From: Cellvibrionaceae bacterium
Lineage (GTDB): Bacteria > Pseudomonadota > Gammaproteobacteria > Pseudomonadales > Cellvibrionaceae
Assembly (NCBI GenBank): GCA_021151825.1
Contig: JAGKWQ010000001.1
Coordinates: 930,001-994,000, forward strand
Direction of reading: 5' to 3'
Length of the DNA: 64,000 bases
The translations under genes were made by a program, and so were the position numbers. The notes under the pieces are model-generated. The model was not told the origin of the DNA. It did no database searches and worked only from the letters and a program-made list of their open reading frames with translations. This document shows, piece by piece, positions 34,835 to 43,714 of this stretch (position 1 is its first letter; each line of letters opens with the position of its first letter).

Positions 34835-35896
34835 TTATAGCATTACGTCTAGGTTAACTGTACTGCCACCGCGTCTGATTTCCAGATTCGCCGATGTGGC
34901 ACTACCCATACTTTTGTAAATTTCCATAATTTTCCCCGGGCTACTCAAGGGAACACCATTGACTGCTGTAACTATATCGTCAGTCTGTAAGCCCAATTCA
35001 GTAAACTTTTGCGCATTACGGCCCGGGCGAATCTTATAACCCACTACCTGGCCATTCTCACGATAAATACTCATTGCCACTACATCAGCCAGGGTTTTAC
35101 CCACCTGTGCCATGCCGGGATCACCTGCTGCTTGCGCGGGTGAATTAAAGCTGGGGCTTTTATCCACTAAAACCGGAGGTTGTTGCTGGTATGGAGGGTT
35201 TGCGTAGCCACCGGAAACCGCTGGATTGCCTGCCGATGGAGCTGCAACCGCACCTAACTTCGGCGCATTGGGATCGTCTTTGTACATCCACAAAGACTCG
35301 AAGGAACCGTTATTATTAATGATGACGCGCAAATCCAGAACCTTAGCCAAGGTGACATTATTACCGGCAGGCAACGTATCACCAATACCATAAACGTCAG
35401 CCTTATCACCCGTTGCGATAATAGCGCGCGCCGCTTTCTCATTATTACTGGATAAGACGCCGCGCAAAATCAGGTTAAGCTGCGTATCTGCTGCGTTATT
35501 TTCTATGCCTTGGGTGGCCGGCGCTTGTTGGGCCTCTACCTCAGCGGCGGGCTCGGCATTCGATTCTCCAAAGGGAGCAAGGTTCTTAACCTGGGCTATA
35601 TTAATAGCTTCAGCACCGCCTGCCGGGCTTGCACCAGGTAATGCCGATGGGACTGATGTCACCGTTGCAGGCGGAATGACCGGAGTTGGAATAATGAGCC
35701 AAAATAACCGCGCCAGACTATGGCTCAACCAAATCACTAAAAGAAAAGTGATCAACCACTGCCAACGCGCCAGTGGCACCCGGCTTAAAAAACCGAAAAA
35801 ACGACGCAGCTGGAATTCCAACTGGGCAGTTCGCTGCGCGAAGGCGGCACTATTTATAAGTGAATTGTCTGGCATGGGTTTGACTGAGTCCTTCAC
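34835..35896 (-). CDS. gspC: Type II secretion protein C with PDZ domain
   Basis: Bitopic protein of 353 residues: a membrane helix (about 45-70, WLITFLLVIWLSHSLARLFWLII), a proline-rich linker, the HR domain (about 130-220, LNLILRGVLSSNNEKAARAIIA) that contacts GspD, and a C-terminal PDZ domain (about 280-353, GLQTDDIVTAVNGVPLSSPGKIMEI). It couples the inner platform to the secretin and takes part in substrate choice. It is the first gene of the operon. The start is a GTG at 35896 or an ATG at 35875, neither with a good ribosome site. Confidence 0.93.
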   Translation of the reverse strand: MKDSVKPMPDNSLINSAAFAQRTAQLEFQLRRFFGFLSRVPLARWQWLITFLLVIWLSHSLARLFWLIIPTPVIPPATVTSVPSALPGASPAGGAEAINIAQVKNLAPFGESNAEPAAEVEAQQAPATQGIENNAADTQLNLILRGVLSSNNEKAARAIIATGDKADVYGIGDTLPAGNNVTLAKVLDLRVIINNNGSFESLWMYKDDPNAPKLGAVAAPSAGNPAVSGGYANPPYQQQPPVLVDKSPSFNSPAQAAGDPGMAQVGKTLADVVAMSIYRENGQVVGYKIRPGRNAQKFTELGLQTDDIVTAVNGVPLSSPGKIMEIYKSMGSATSANLEIRRGGSTVNLDVML

Positions 35897-36097
35897 ACTG
35901 GAATTACGACAGGATCAGATTTAGCAATTGTCAGTCGTATCAAAAGCTTAGTGCGTTATGTTTATCAAAGCTATGAGATTCTACTCCACATCTATTACAA
36001 AAGCTAAATAGTTGCGTGAGATATGGCGGGTAAATCAAAAAGCGCAAGTTTCAACAGCTTTTGGACGACAGGAAAGAAGGGAAGTTCAGAATTGATG

Positions 36098-36120
36098 AAA
36101 TATGCGACAAGTAGCACAAA
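36098..36120 (-). repeat. 23-base motif shared with 22894-22916, copy 2
   Basis: Plus-strand AAATATGCGAC followed by AAGTA and GCACAAA, 202-224 bases upstream of the gspC start. It is identical at 20 of 23 positions to the copy upstream of the surface lipoprotein gene and has the same orientation relative to the downstream gene. Confidence 0.6.
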
Positions 36121-36140
36121 AATAGTCATCTAAAATGCGA

Positions 36141-36177
36141 AAAACCCCGATTGCAGGAGGGGGCAATCAGGGCTTTT
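36141..36177. repeat. Hairpin in the gspC/xseB intergenic region
   Basis: GATTGC/GCAATC with flanking CCC/GGG and AAAA/TTTT pairs, one C-A mismatch and an 8-base purine loop. The loop GGAGGGG is accessible. T-rich sequence follows on both strands, so it could be a weak terminator or a leader structure. No transcript is known to end here. Confidence 0.45.
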
Positions 36178-36419
36178 ACAGGATGACAGGCCGTGCCTTG
36201 GCAATAAAAGGTGCTTAATTCCGTTATATTCCTTGCTTTTGCCACATCCTGCGGCAATCTCCAATGGTTGCCATTATTGATGAATCAGGCGTCAAACAAC
36301 AGTGGCGAATTTCGGCAAGTTTTGTAGGAAATATCTCACAAAGGTGTGCGCCAAAACCTCTGCATATTTGTAACGTCGGGTTTATAATCCGCGCCCTATC
36401 CCCAGTGCGAGACAATGAC

Positions 36420-36665
36420 ATGCCGCCCAAGAAGAAAAATATCGATTTTGAACAGTCGCTTGGCACTCTTGAAGGCTTGGTAAATCGCATGGAGCAAGGT
36501 GACATGACATTGGAAGAGTCTCTCCAGGCATTTGAAAGTGGTATCGCTTTGACGCGTGAGTGTCAGGCGCGCCTCGCTGCCGCTGAATTGCAAGTTAATA
36601 AACTTATTGAAGTTCAAGGTAATGTCAGCCTTGAGCCTTTTGACTCGGAAGAAGGCGACGCTTGA
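36420..36665 (+). CDS. xseB: Exodeoxyribonuclease VII small subunit
   Basis: Small subunit of 81 residues, with the XseB helical hairpin: FEQSLGTLEGLVNRMEQGDMTLEESLQAFESGIALTRECQARLAAAELQV. The ATG at 36420 is chosen since the family starts just before this segment, and a longer frame from 36264 has no conserved content. It forms exonuclease VII with XseA, which is not in the window, and degrades single-stranded DNA. The stop overlaps the ispA ATG (TGATG), the common xseB-ispA-dxs arrangement. Confidence 0.95.
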   Translation: MPPKKKNIDFEQSLGTLEGLVNRMEQGDMTLEESLQAFESGIALTRECQARLAAAELQVNKLIEVQGNVSLEPFDSEEGDA

Positions 36666-37552
36666 TGTCAGATGAATTCAGCGAGTTTGCCCAATCCTGT
36701 CGCCAGCGCGTAGACATTGCACTGGATCACTATTTGCCAGACCGGAGTGACCCAACTCACCTGCGTGCCGCCATGCGCTACAGCCTTTTTAACGGTGGCA
36801 AGCGGGTTCGCCCAACGCTAGCTTATGCTGCCGCGTTGGCAATAAATACTAGTCTGGATCTGGCGCAGATTGATCCTATCGCTTGCGCCCTTGAATGCTT
36901 GCATTCGTACAGCCTGGTCCATGACGATTTGCCCGCCATGGATGACGATGATTTGCGTCGCGGCAAGCCAACCTGCCACATTGCCTTTAACGAAGCGACT
37001 GCCATTCTCGCCGGTGATGGACTGCAAACCCTGGCTTTTGAGTTGTTACTACGCACCAATGTAACAGCAGAAATTAAAGTTCAACTCATTGCTCAATTAG
37101 CTACCGCGTCCGGCGCGGAAGGTATGGTACTCGGCCAAGCGATTGATCTTGCAGCAGTAGACCAGCAACTAAGCCTTTCCCAACTTGAAAATATGCACAG
37201 CCACAAAACCGGCGCCTTAATCCGCGCAAGCGTAGCGATGGGAGCCCTGGCTGCCGGGGCAAACGCCCGGCAGCTGGAAGCCCTGGATAACTATGCCACT
37301 GCCATTGGCCTCGCCTTTCAAGTACAGGATGATATCCTCGATGTGATAGCCGATACCGCAACTCTGGGCAAACAACAAGGCGCAGATATCGCACGCAATA
37401 AACCTACTTATGTATCACTGTTGGGACTGGAAACAGCGCAGGCTAAAGCAAAGGAATTGCATAATCACGCCCTCGCCTCACTCGAAAACTTTGGTGAAAA
37501 CGCCGAGCGCCTGCGCCAAATGGCTGAGTACATAATCCGCAGGATCAACTAG
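36665..37552 (+). CDS. ispA: Farnesyl diphosphate synthase (geranyltranstransferase)
   Basis: Polyprenyl synthase of 295 residues that condenses DMAPP/GPP with IPP to give farnesyl diphosphate. The first aspartate motif is HDDLPAMDDDDLRRG and the second is QVQDDILDV; GGKRVRP near residue 40 is the IPP-binding segment. The ATG at 36665 overlaps the xseB stop. An upstream in-frame TTG at 36662 is less likely. It is in an operon with dxs, which makes the isoprenoid precursor. Confidence 0.96.
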   Translation: MSDEFSEFAQSCRQRVDIALDHYLPDRSDPTHLRAAMRYSLFNGGKRVRPTLAYAAALAINTSLDLAQIDPIACALECLHSYSLVHDDLPAMDDDDLRRGKPTCHIAFNEATAILAGDGLQTLAFELLLRTNVTAEIKVQLIAQLATASGAEGMVLGQAIDLAAVDQQLSLSQLENMHSHKTGALIRASVAMGALAAGANARQLEALDNYATAIGLAFQVQDDILDVIADTATLGKQQGADIARNKPTYVSLLGLETAQAKAKELHNHALASLENFGENAERLRQMAEYIIRRIN

Positions 37553-37632
37553 CCAAGCCTCGACCAAGGTGCCTACAATGGCAGGCTTGCAGAAGATGTA
37601 CCCCACAACGATAACCAGATTGATGAACCTGA

Positions 37633-39543
37633 ATGCATAACGAAATACCCACCAGCCGCCCGCTGACCCCCTTGCTGGATAGCATTGATATCCCTGCTGA
37701 CCTGCGCCTTCTCAGCGAAAAACAACTGCCAGACCTGGCAGAAGAGCTGCGTGCTTTTTTGTTATTTAGCGTCGGGCAAACCGGCGGCCACTTTGGTGCC
37801 GGATTAGGCGTGGTGGAATTAACTATCGCACTGCACTATGTCTATCAAACACCTGAAGACAGGCTGGTATGGGACGTTGGCCACCAAACATATCCTCATA
37901 AAATACTGACATCGCGTCGCGAGCGAATGAATACGATTCGCCAGGGCAGTGGTTTGTCCGGCTTCCCAAAACGCGAGGAAAGTGCCTACGATACTTTCGG
38001 GGTAGGACACTCAAGTACTTCCATTAGTGCAGCCCAAGGTATGGCTATTGGAGCCAAAATGGCCGGTGCTGATCGCAAAGTAGCAGCAATCATCGGCGAT
38101 GGCGCAATGACTGCCGGCATGGCATTTGAAGCACTGAATCATGCAGCTCACACTGAAACTGACATGTTAGTGATCCTTAATGACAATAACATGTCGATCT
38201 CCCCTAACGTTGGAGGCCTCTCGACTTACCTGTCCAAAATATGGGCCAGCAAATTTTATAATTCCTTGCGCGAAGGCAGTAAGCAGGTGCTGGGGAAAAT
38301 TCCGCCCGCATGGGAGTTCGCTCGTCGAACTGAAGAACACTTCAAAGGATTCATGTCTCCCGGCACGTTGTTCGAGGAGATGGGATTCAATTATGTAGGC
38401 CCGATTAATGGTCATGACCTTGGAGATTTAGTGCGTTGCTTGCGCAGTTTGCGCGATATCAAAGGCCCCAAGCTACTGCACATCATCACGCAAAAAGGAA
38501 AAGGTTTTGAACCCGCGGAACTTGATCCGGTCGGCTACCATGCACTAAACAAAATTGAGCCAAAAAAAGCCACCATCGGTGCTGTAAATGCGCCCAAAAA
38601 ACCAAAATATCAGGACGTTTTTGGCCAATGGCTATGCGACATGGCCAGAGAAGACAGCAAGCTGGTAGGAATCACACCCGCCATGTGCGAAGGCTCGGGA
38701 ATGGTTGAGTTTGCTACTCAATATCCGGATCGTTTTTATGATGTCGCGATCGCAGAACAACATGCTGTAACTCTTGCAGCAGGGATGGCCTGTGAAGGTC
38801 AAAAACCGGTAGTAGCCATCTATTCAACGTTCTTGCAGCGCGCTTATGACCAACTGGTGCACGATGTAGCCCTGCAAAATCTGGATGTCACCTTTGCCAT
38901 AGATCGTGCCGGATTAGTCGGCGAAGACGGCCCCACACATGCAGGGAGCTTCGACATTAGTTACTTGCGCTGCATTCCCAATATGGTGATAGCCGCTCCG
39001 AGTGATGAAAATGAATGCCGCCAATTGCTCTACACCGCATACCAATATCCAGGACCTGCGGCTGTGCGCTATCCGAGAGGAACAGGCGCTGGTGCAGCAA
39101 TAGATCAATCAATGAAAGTATTGCCAATAGGCAAGGGCGAACTGAGACGTGAAGGAAAAGGCGTTGCGGTGTTGTGCTTCGGTACGTTATTAGCTAATGC
39201 CCAAATAGCTGCAGATAATCTTAATGCCAGTTTGTGTGATATGCGTTTTGTAAAACCGTTGGATACCGAACTGATTAAAAAAATGGCCGCCAATCATGAC
39301 CTGCTAGTCACACTGGAAGAAAATACCATTGCTGGTGGTGCTGGTAGTGCGGTGACCGAATATTTACACAACCTTGGCCTTAATCTACCGGTACTGCAAT
39401 TGGGATTCGCAGATGAGTTCGTCGATCATGACAGCCAGAAACAACAACTCGCCAAGCAAGGGCTCGATCCTGTTTCTATAGAGGCGCAAATTCGCGAGCG
39501 CCTTGCCCATATACAATCGTTAAAGCCACTTGCTGCAAGCTAA
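37633..39543 (+). CDS. dxs: 1-deoxy-D-xylulose-5-phosphate synthase
   Basis: Thiamine-diphosphate enzyme of 636 residues that joins pyruvate and glyceraldehyde-3-phosphate, the first step of the MEP isoprenoid pathway. The TPP/Mg motif is GDGAMTAGMAFEALNHA with NDNNMSIS. The second domain contains DVAIAEQHAVTLAAGMA with the catalytic glutamate. The C-terminal domain contains VTLEENTIAGGAGSAV. Its length is standard. It follows ispA by 80 bases and ends before a clear terminator. Confidence 0.97.
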   Translation: MHNEIPTSRPLTPLLDSIDIPADLRLLSEKQLPDLAEELRAFLLFSVGQTGGHFGAGLGVVELTIALHYVYQTPEDRLVWDVGHQTYPHKILTSRRERMNTIRQGSGLSGFPKREESAYDTFGVGHSSTSISAAQGMAIGAKMAGADRKVAAIIGDGAMTAGMAFEALNHAAHTETDMLVILNDNNMSISPNVGGLSTYLSKIWASKFYNSLREGSKQVLGKIPPAWEFARRTEEHFKGFMSPGTLFEEMGFNYVGPINGHDLGDLVRCLRSLRDIKGPKLLHIITQKGKGFEPAELDPVGYHALNKIEPKKATIGAVNAPKKPKYQDVFGQWLCDMAREDSKLVGITPAMCEGSGMVEFATQYPDRFYDVAIAEQHAVTLAAGMACEGQKPVVAIYSTFLQRAYDQLVHDVALQNLDVTFAIDRAGLVGEDGPTHAGSFDISYLRCIPNMVIAAPSDENECRQLLYTAYQYPGPAAVRYPRGTGAGAAIDQSMKVLPIGKGELRREGKGVAVLCFGTLLANAQIAADNLNASLCDMRFVKPLDTELIKKMAANHDLLVTLEENTIAGGAGSAVTEYLHNLGLNLPVLQLGFADEFVDHDSQKQQLAKQGLDPVSIEAQIRERLAHIQSLKPLAAS

Positions 39544-39563
39544 TCATTCTTCCACTCCGCCAC

Positions 39564-39590
39564 AATAGCGCTAAAAAGGCGCTATTTTTT
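39564..39590 (+). terminator. Terminator after dxs
   Basis: An 8-bp stem (AATAGCGC/GCGCTATT) with a 7-base loop followed by a T-run, 20 bases past the dxs stop. Confidence 0.85.
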
Positions 39591-39594
39591 TATA

Positions 39595-39910
39595 TGGTTA
39601 AATAATGACGATATTGCTGCGCGCAGTGCAATTTATTTACGAGATAGATATTTAATTTACAGGAGAGAAGAAAACGGAGGGGAGGGAAGAACAAAAGGAG
39701 AGACATTCGGTAGGTGGAAACTCAAATCCTTTTGAGCTCACTAAACCACTCACTCATATCATGGTCATGCAGAGCCTTTATACACCTGCACTTTCAAAAA
39801 ACCCAATCTACCGCGCCACAAATGTGAACCAATTCCTATATTTGTCACGTAACGCATCAACTTATTACAGAGAATTACATCTTGTCGCTTGAAATTGTGC
39901 ATAGCAAAAA
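39595..39910. other. Intergenic region with a purine-rich tract
   Basis: No gene was seen between the dxs terminator and the convergent permease terminator. Positions 39660-39700 are almost entirely purine on the plus strand (GGAGAGAAG, GGAGGGGAGGGAAG, AAAGGAGAGA). The remainder is unremarkable AT-rich sequence. Confidence 0.55.
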
Positions 39911-39942
39911 TTAAAAAAGCGCCATCAAAGGCGCTTTTTTAA
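39911..39942 (-). terminator. Terminator after the MFS permease gene
   Basis: A 13-bp perfect stem (TTAAAAAAGCGCC/GGCGCTTTTTTAA), 16 bases beyond the permease stop, symmetric and usable in both directions. Confidence 0.9.
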
Positions 39943-39957
39943 GCTGGGTGCTAATTA

Positions 39958-41184
39958 TTAGTGCGCAAAGCGTTTACGCAAAATAAATAATAATGCAAAC
40001 GCAAAAATCAGAAATAACGGAAAGAGAGCCAGATTTTGTAACGTTGCCTGACCTGCCGCAAGCTCTACCGCCTCAGCCGGAACTCCACTTGCAACAGCCT
40101 CTGCTTTAGCATCATCCAACCAGCCACCAATTACCGGATTCCACATACTCATGGAAAACATGCCTGCCCCACCCAGCAATGACATTCCCAGCGCGCCGGT
40201 TTTAGGCTGATATTCGCTAATAAATCCAATCATCGTGGGCCAGAAATAAGTAACTCCCAGCGCAAAAACCATAGCGGCGAAATAAATCAAACCACCAGAA
40301 GCAATACTCAATAGGAAAATCCCGATGGTGGTCACCACTGCTGACATCAGCAATACACCGACAGGATTCAAAGCTTCCACAATTGGCCCTGCGAAGAAAC
40401 GCCCCAATGCCATCAACCCCGTCACTAACGCTAATACCAACATCGGATGCGCGCCAGACGCGCCAAAAATACGATCAACCCACTGTTGCGTACCAAATTC
40501 GGAAGCGGCCGTTACGGTCATGCAAAAAAACATGAAAATAAATAACGGCGAGAACAAGGCGCGAATATTGGTTTTCGTTGAAGTCTCGGAGTTAGCCATA
40601 CTTGGGAACGGTTGGCCAAAAATCATTACGCCATAAATGATGGTCGGGATAATCATAATCGCGATTTGCCATTGCCAATCCAGGCCTAGTTTGGTCATCA
40701 AGCTGGACACCAATGCACCAATCACAATGCCGCCAGGAAACCATACATGGAATTTATTTAGCATCGCCGTTTTGCGTGTGTGATAGATATCGGCAATTAA
40801 CGGATTGCACGCTGCCTCCACAGAGCCATTGGCGAAACCAATGAAAAAACTTGATAGTAACAACGACCAAAAACCACTCGCTGAAATGGTGAGAATCAAA
40901 CCGAGCAGATGGCAAGCAAACGCCAGATACATCAGCGTGCGCGCACCAACATGGTTGTAGATTAATCCGCCGAACATCATGGCCACAGGAAAGCCCAGGA
41001 AGGCCATCCCATTAATCCATCCCAGTTGGGCGTTGGTAAAATTAAAATCTGTACTTAATTGCGTAAGAATTCCGGCGCGGATCGCAAAGGTCATTGCGGT
41101 AACAATTAATGCAACGCAACACGCAATAAATAAACGCTGGGGATTAATCGTGGATGTAACTGTAGATGCACTTGTGGTCGTCAT
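39958..41184 (-). CDS. Major facilitator superfamily sugar permease
   Basis: Inner-membrane protein of 408 residues with 12 predicted helices. The first segment after a polar leader of about 18 residues is LFIACCVALIVTAMTFAIRAGIL. MFS signature elements are GGLIYNHVGARTLMYLAF between helices 2 and 3 and GRFFAGPIVEALNP in the second half. It resembles the fucose/glucose-permease (FHS-like) branch. It is the last gene of a four-gene operon with a sugar dehydrogenase, a TIM-barrel isomerase and a second permease. Its substrate is unknown. Confidence 0.88.
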   Translation of the reverse strand: MTTTSASTVTSTINPQRLFIACCVALIVTAMTFAIRAGILTQLSTDFNFTNAQLGWINGMAFLGFPVAMMFGGLIYNHVGARTLMYLAFACHLLGLILTISASGFWSLLLSSFFIGFANGSVEAACNPLIADIYHTRKTAMLNKFHVWFPGGIVIGALVSSLMTKLGLDWQWQIAIMIIPTIIYGVMIFGQPFPSMANSETSTKTNIRALFSPLFIFMFFCMTVTAASEFGTQQWVDRIFGASGAHPMLVLALVTGLMALGRFFAGPIVEALNPVGVLLMSAVVTTIGIFLLSIASGGLIYFAAMVFALGVTYFWPTMIGFISEYQPKTGALGMSLLGGAGMFSMSMWNPVIGGWLDDAKAEAVASGVPAEAVELAAGQATLQNLALFPLFLIFAFALLFILRKRFAH

Positions 41185-41243
41185 TATTATTTACCTTTTG
41201 TTATTTTTTAAAACTGTGGTTTAGAGCTGTGCTGATAAAACTA

Positions 41244-41272
41244 TCCGGCTTTTACGACATGCAAAAGCCGGA
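41244..41272 (-). terminator. Hairpin between the two permease genes
   Basis: TCCGGCTTTT and AAAAGCCGGA pair over a 9-base loop. On the minus strand only a short TTTT follows a few bases later, so it may attenuate rather than stop expression of the last gene. Confidence 0.5.
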
Positions 41273-41283
41273 ACTGAAACTAA

Positions 41284-42501
41284 TTAATGTTTGATATTTT
41301 CTGCATTCACCTTTTCATCTTTAAAGCTCACCAGGAATAACACCAAGACCGCTGCAGCAATTGCAGCTGGAATGATCCATATATTAAACCAGGAGTGAAC
41401 ACCATCAGCCGTATACTTATCACTGATCATGCCGGCGAGGGTAAAACCAATCATCATGCCGATACCGTAGGTCGCCAGGGTAATAAGCCCCTGAGCAGCA
41501 CTTTTAATTTTTTCGCCCGCTTTGTAGTTGGTGTAAATCTGACCAGTCACAAAGAAAAAGTCATAGCAGATACCATGCAACACAATCCCTAAAATCAACA
41601 TCCACGCCTTATCACCGGCATCACCATAAGCGAATAATACGTAGCGCAATACCCACGCAGCCATGCCAACCAATAACGAAATTTTAATGCCAAAGCGAAT
41701 AATAAAAATCGGCAGCAACAACATAAACAAGGTTTCAGAAACCTGTCCGTATGCCATTTTCGATGCAGCGTTTTCCACACCTACTTCGTTCAAAAACAAG
41801 TTGGCATTTTGATAATAAAACGCGAGCGGAATGCAAATTAAAATCGACGCAATAAAAAACACAAGGTAACGTGAATCTTTTAATAACGCCAATGCATCCA
41901 GCCCGAGAATATCACGCACACTGACTTTGCTATTTTTATCAACTGCGGGAGGAGTATCTGGCAAGAAGAAACTCAAAAGCCCCAACGCAATTGATGCGAC
42001 CGCAGCCATTTGGAAAGTGTAATGCAAAACATTTTTTGATTCCCAACCCAGATTACCAATCACCAAACCTGCAACGATCCAGCCGATGGTACCCAGCACA
42101 CGAATTTGAGCAAACTGCCCTGCAGGATCAGGTAAATGACGGAAAGCCACCGAATTTACCAATGCCAACGTTGGCATATACAACAGCATGTAAATCAGGA
42201 TGTAAGGATAAAACGCGTCAAAGCTTGCCGAGGTTGCGGCAAACCACAAAAGTACACCGCCAATTAAATGCAGCACGCCGAGAATTTTTTGCGCAGCAAA
42301 ATAACGGTCGGCAATCAGACCGATAATAAACGGCGCAACTATCGCGCCGATGGCCTGGGTGTTGTAAGCCATGCCGGTTTGCGCACCGGTTGCGCTAAAT
42401 GCCTGCGCTAAAAATGTTCCCATGGTGACGAACCATGCACCCCAGATAAAAAACTCAAGGAACATCATGGTGGAAAGTTTGAGCCTTATAGAGAGGTTCA
42501 T
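41284..42501 (-). CDS. Nucleoside/H+ symporter-family (NupG/XapB-like) permease
   Basis: Membrane protein of 405 residues with 12 predicted helices and the family's opening LKLSTMMFLEFFIWGAWFVTMGTFL, followed by GLIADRYFAAQKILGVLHLIGG. Relatives close to catabolic operons of plant-polymer degraders often carry sugars rather than nucleosides. No nucleoside-metabolism gene is nearby, so a sugar or keto-sugar substrate is more likely here. It lies 40 bases after the dehydrogenase gene and shares its operon. Confidence 0.87.
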   Translation of the reverse strand: MNLSIRLKLSTMMFLEFFIWGAWFVTMGTFLAQAFSATGAQTGMAYNTQAIGAIVAPFIIGLIADRYFAAQKILGVLHLIGGVLLWFAATSASFDAFYPYILIYMLLYMPTLALVNSVAFRHLPDPAGQFAQIRVLGTIGWIVAGLVIGNLGWESKNVLHYTFQMAAVASIALGLLSFFLPDTPPAVDKNSKVSVRDILGLDALALLKDSRYLVFFIASILICIPLAFYYQNANLFLNEVGVENAASKMAYGQVSETLFMLLLPIFIIRFGIKISLLVGMAAWVLRYVLFAYGDAGDKAWMLILGIVLHGICYDFFFVTGQIYTNYKAGEKIKSAAQGLITLATYGIGMMIGFTLAGMISDKYTADGVHSWFNIWIIPAAIAAAVLVLFLVSFKDEKVNAENIKH

Positions 42502-42541
42502 ATTATTTTCCTGTTGTTATAGGGTTGTGTGGTATGACCGC

Positions 42542-43684
42542 TTAGAGCTTAGTCCACACACCTTCTTTTTTCGATGATTCCAATACTGCCTGGATAAAAC
42601 GCATGCCTTCCAAACCCGTATCGATATTTGGTACCCAGTCTTGCAGGAAATGTGTTTCACCCTGTTGGCGCGCCACCAGAATATCCGCAATGTCTTTGTA
42701 CAAATTTGCGAACCCTTCAAGATAACCTTCTGGATGGCCGCCTGGTGTACGCATACCGCGCGCCGCGATATCGCTGCCAATATCACCGCGACGGGTTATA
42801 CGTTGACGCGGTTTATTTAATTCGGCAAACCATAATTCGTTGGGATTTTCCTGCGCCCATTCGATACCGGCCTTATCGCCAAAGATACGAATACGCAAAC
42901 CGTTTTCACAACCGGGAGCAACCTGGCTGCTCCATAACATACCTTTGGCACCGCCATCAAAACGCAGCAGTGCGTGCACATTGTCGTCAACCAAACGCCC
43001 ATCGACAAAACTGGTTAAATCCGCACTCACTGAATTTACTTTTTGTTGCGTAATAAATTGCGCAAGCTGGAAGGCGTGGGTCCCGATATCGCCAAGGCAA
43101 CCCGCTGCACCGGAACGCGCCGGATCGGTACGCCATGAAGCCTGCTTGTTATCATCAGCCGCGGCTTCCGTTAACCATTCTTGCGGGTACTCGACCTGGA
43201 CTACGCGCAATTTCCCCAGCTTGCCTTGTGCGACCAATTCGCGCGCGTAACGCACCAATGGATAAGCACTGTAATTATGGGTAAGCGCAAAAAAACAGCC
43301 GCTCTTTTTGACGATTTGCTCCAGCTCCAATGCTTCTTCCAAGGTGCGGGTGACCGGCTTATCGCAAATAACATCCACGCCCGCTTCCAGGCACGCTTTG
43401 GCAACGGGAAAGTGCATATGGTTGGGTGTTACAATCACCACGGCTTGAATACCATCAGCGCGCGTTTTTTCTACGCGCAGCATTTCTTCGAATGAGGTAT
43501 AAGCACGATCTGCAGCAATGTGTAAATCGGCGGCCGATAATTTTGCATTTTCCGGATTGGACGAAAGCGCACCGGCAACCAACTCAAAACGATCATCCAA
43601 ACGCGCTGCAATACGATGTACCGCACCGATAAACGCACCGCGGCCACCACCGACCATGGCATAACGAATTCTTGGGGTTGTCAT
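42542..43684 (-). CDS. Gfo/Idh/MocA-family sugar dehydrogenase
   Basis: Cytoplasmic NAD(P)-dependent oxidoreductase of 380 residues. The Rossmann start is IRYAMVGGGRGAFIGAVHR. CDKPVTRTLEEA contains the conserved EKP-type lysine, and the C-terminal alpha/beta domain contains GDIGTHAFQLAQF, with the catalytic histidine. It probably oxidises a hydroxyl of a sugar, glycoside or polyol. It is paired with a sugar-phosphate-isomerase-like TIM barrel and two permeases, as in keto-glycoside or inositol-type pathways. The substrate cannot be read from sequence. Confidence 0.92.
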   Translation of the reverse strand: MTTPRIRYAMVGGGRGAFIGAVHRIAARLDDRFELVAGALSSNPENAKLSAADLHIAADRAYTSFEEMLRVEKTRADGIQAVVIVTPNHMHFPVAKACLEAGVDVICDKPVTRTLEEALELEQIVKKSGCFFALTHNYSAYPLVRYARELVAQGKLGKLRVVQVEYPQEWLTEAAADDNKQASWRTDPARSGAAGCLGDIGTHAFQLAQFITQQKVNSVSADLTSFVDGRLVDDNVHALLRFDGGAKGMLWSSQVAPGCENGLRIRIFGDKAGIEWAQENPNELWFAELNKPRQRITRRGDIGSDIAARGMRTPGGHPEGYLEGFANLYKDIADILVARQQGETHFLQDWVPNIDTGLEGMRFIQAVLESSKKEGVWTKL

Positions 43685-43714
43685 AATATTTTTTCCTGAA
43701 TTAAAGCACTGAAA

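Larger units (their letters stand above)
35897..36419. other. Divergent intergenic region between gspC and xseB
   Basis: No gene was seen. The stretch holds the second copy of the 23-base motif (36098-36120) and a hairpin-forming segment (36141-36177), and should contain the promoters of both the gsp operon and the xseB-ispA-dxs operon. A long leader for gspC is likely. Confidence 0.6.

Noticed and set aside
36224..36505. A 93-residue minus-strand frame upstream of gspC
   Set aside because: It overlaps xseB antisense and has no recognisable features; the gap is better explained as promoter and leader sequence.
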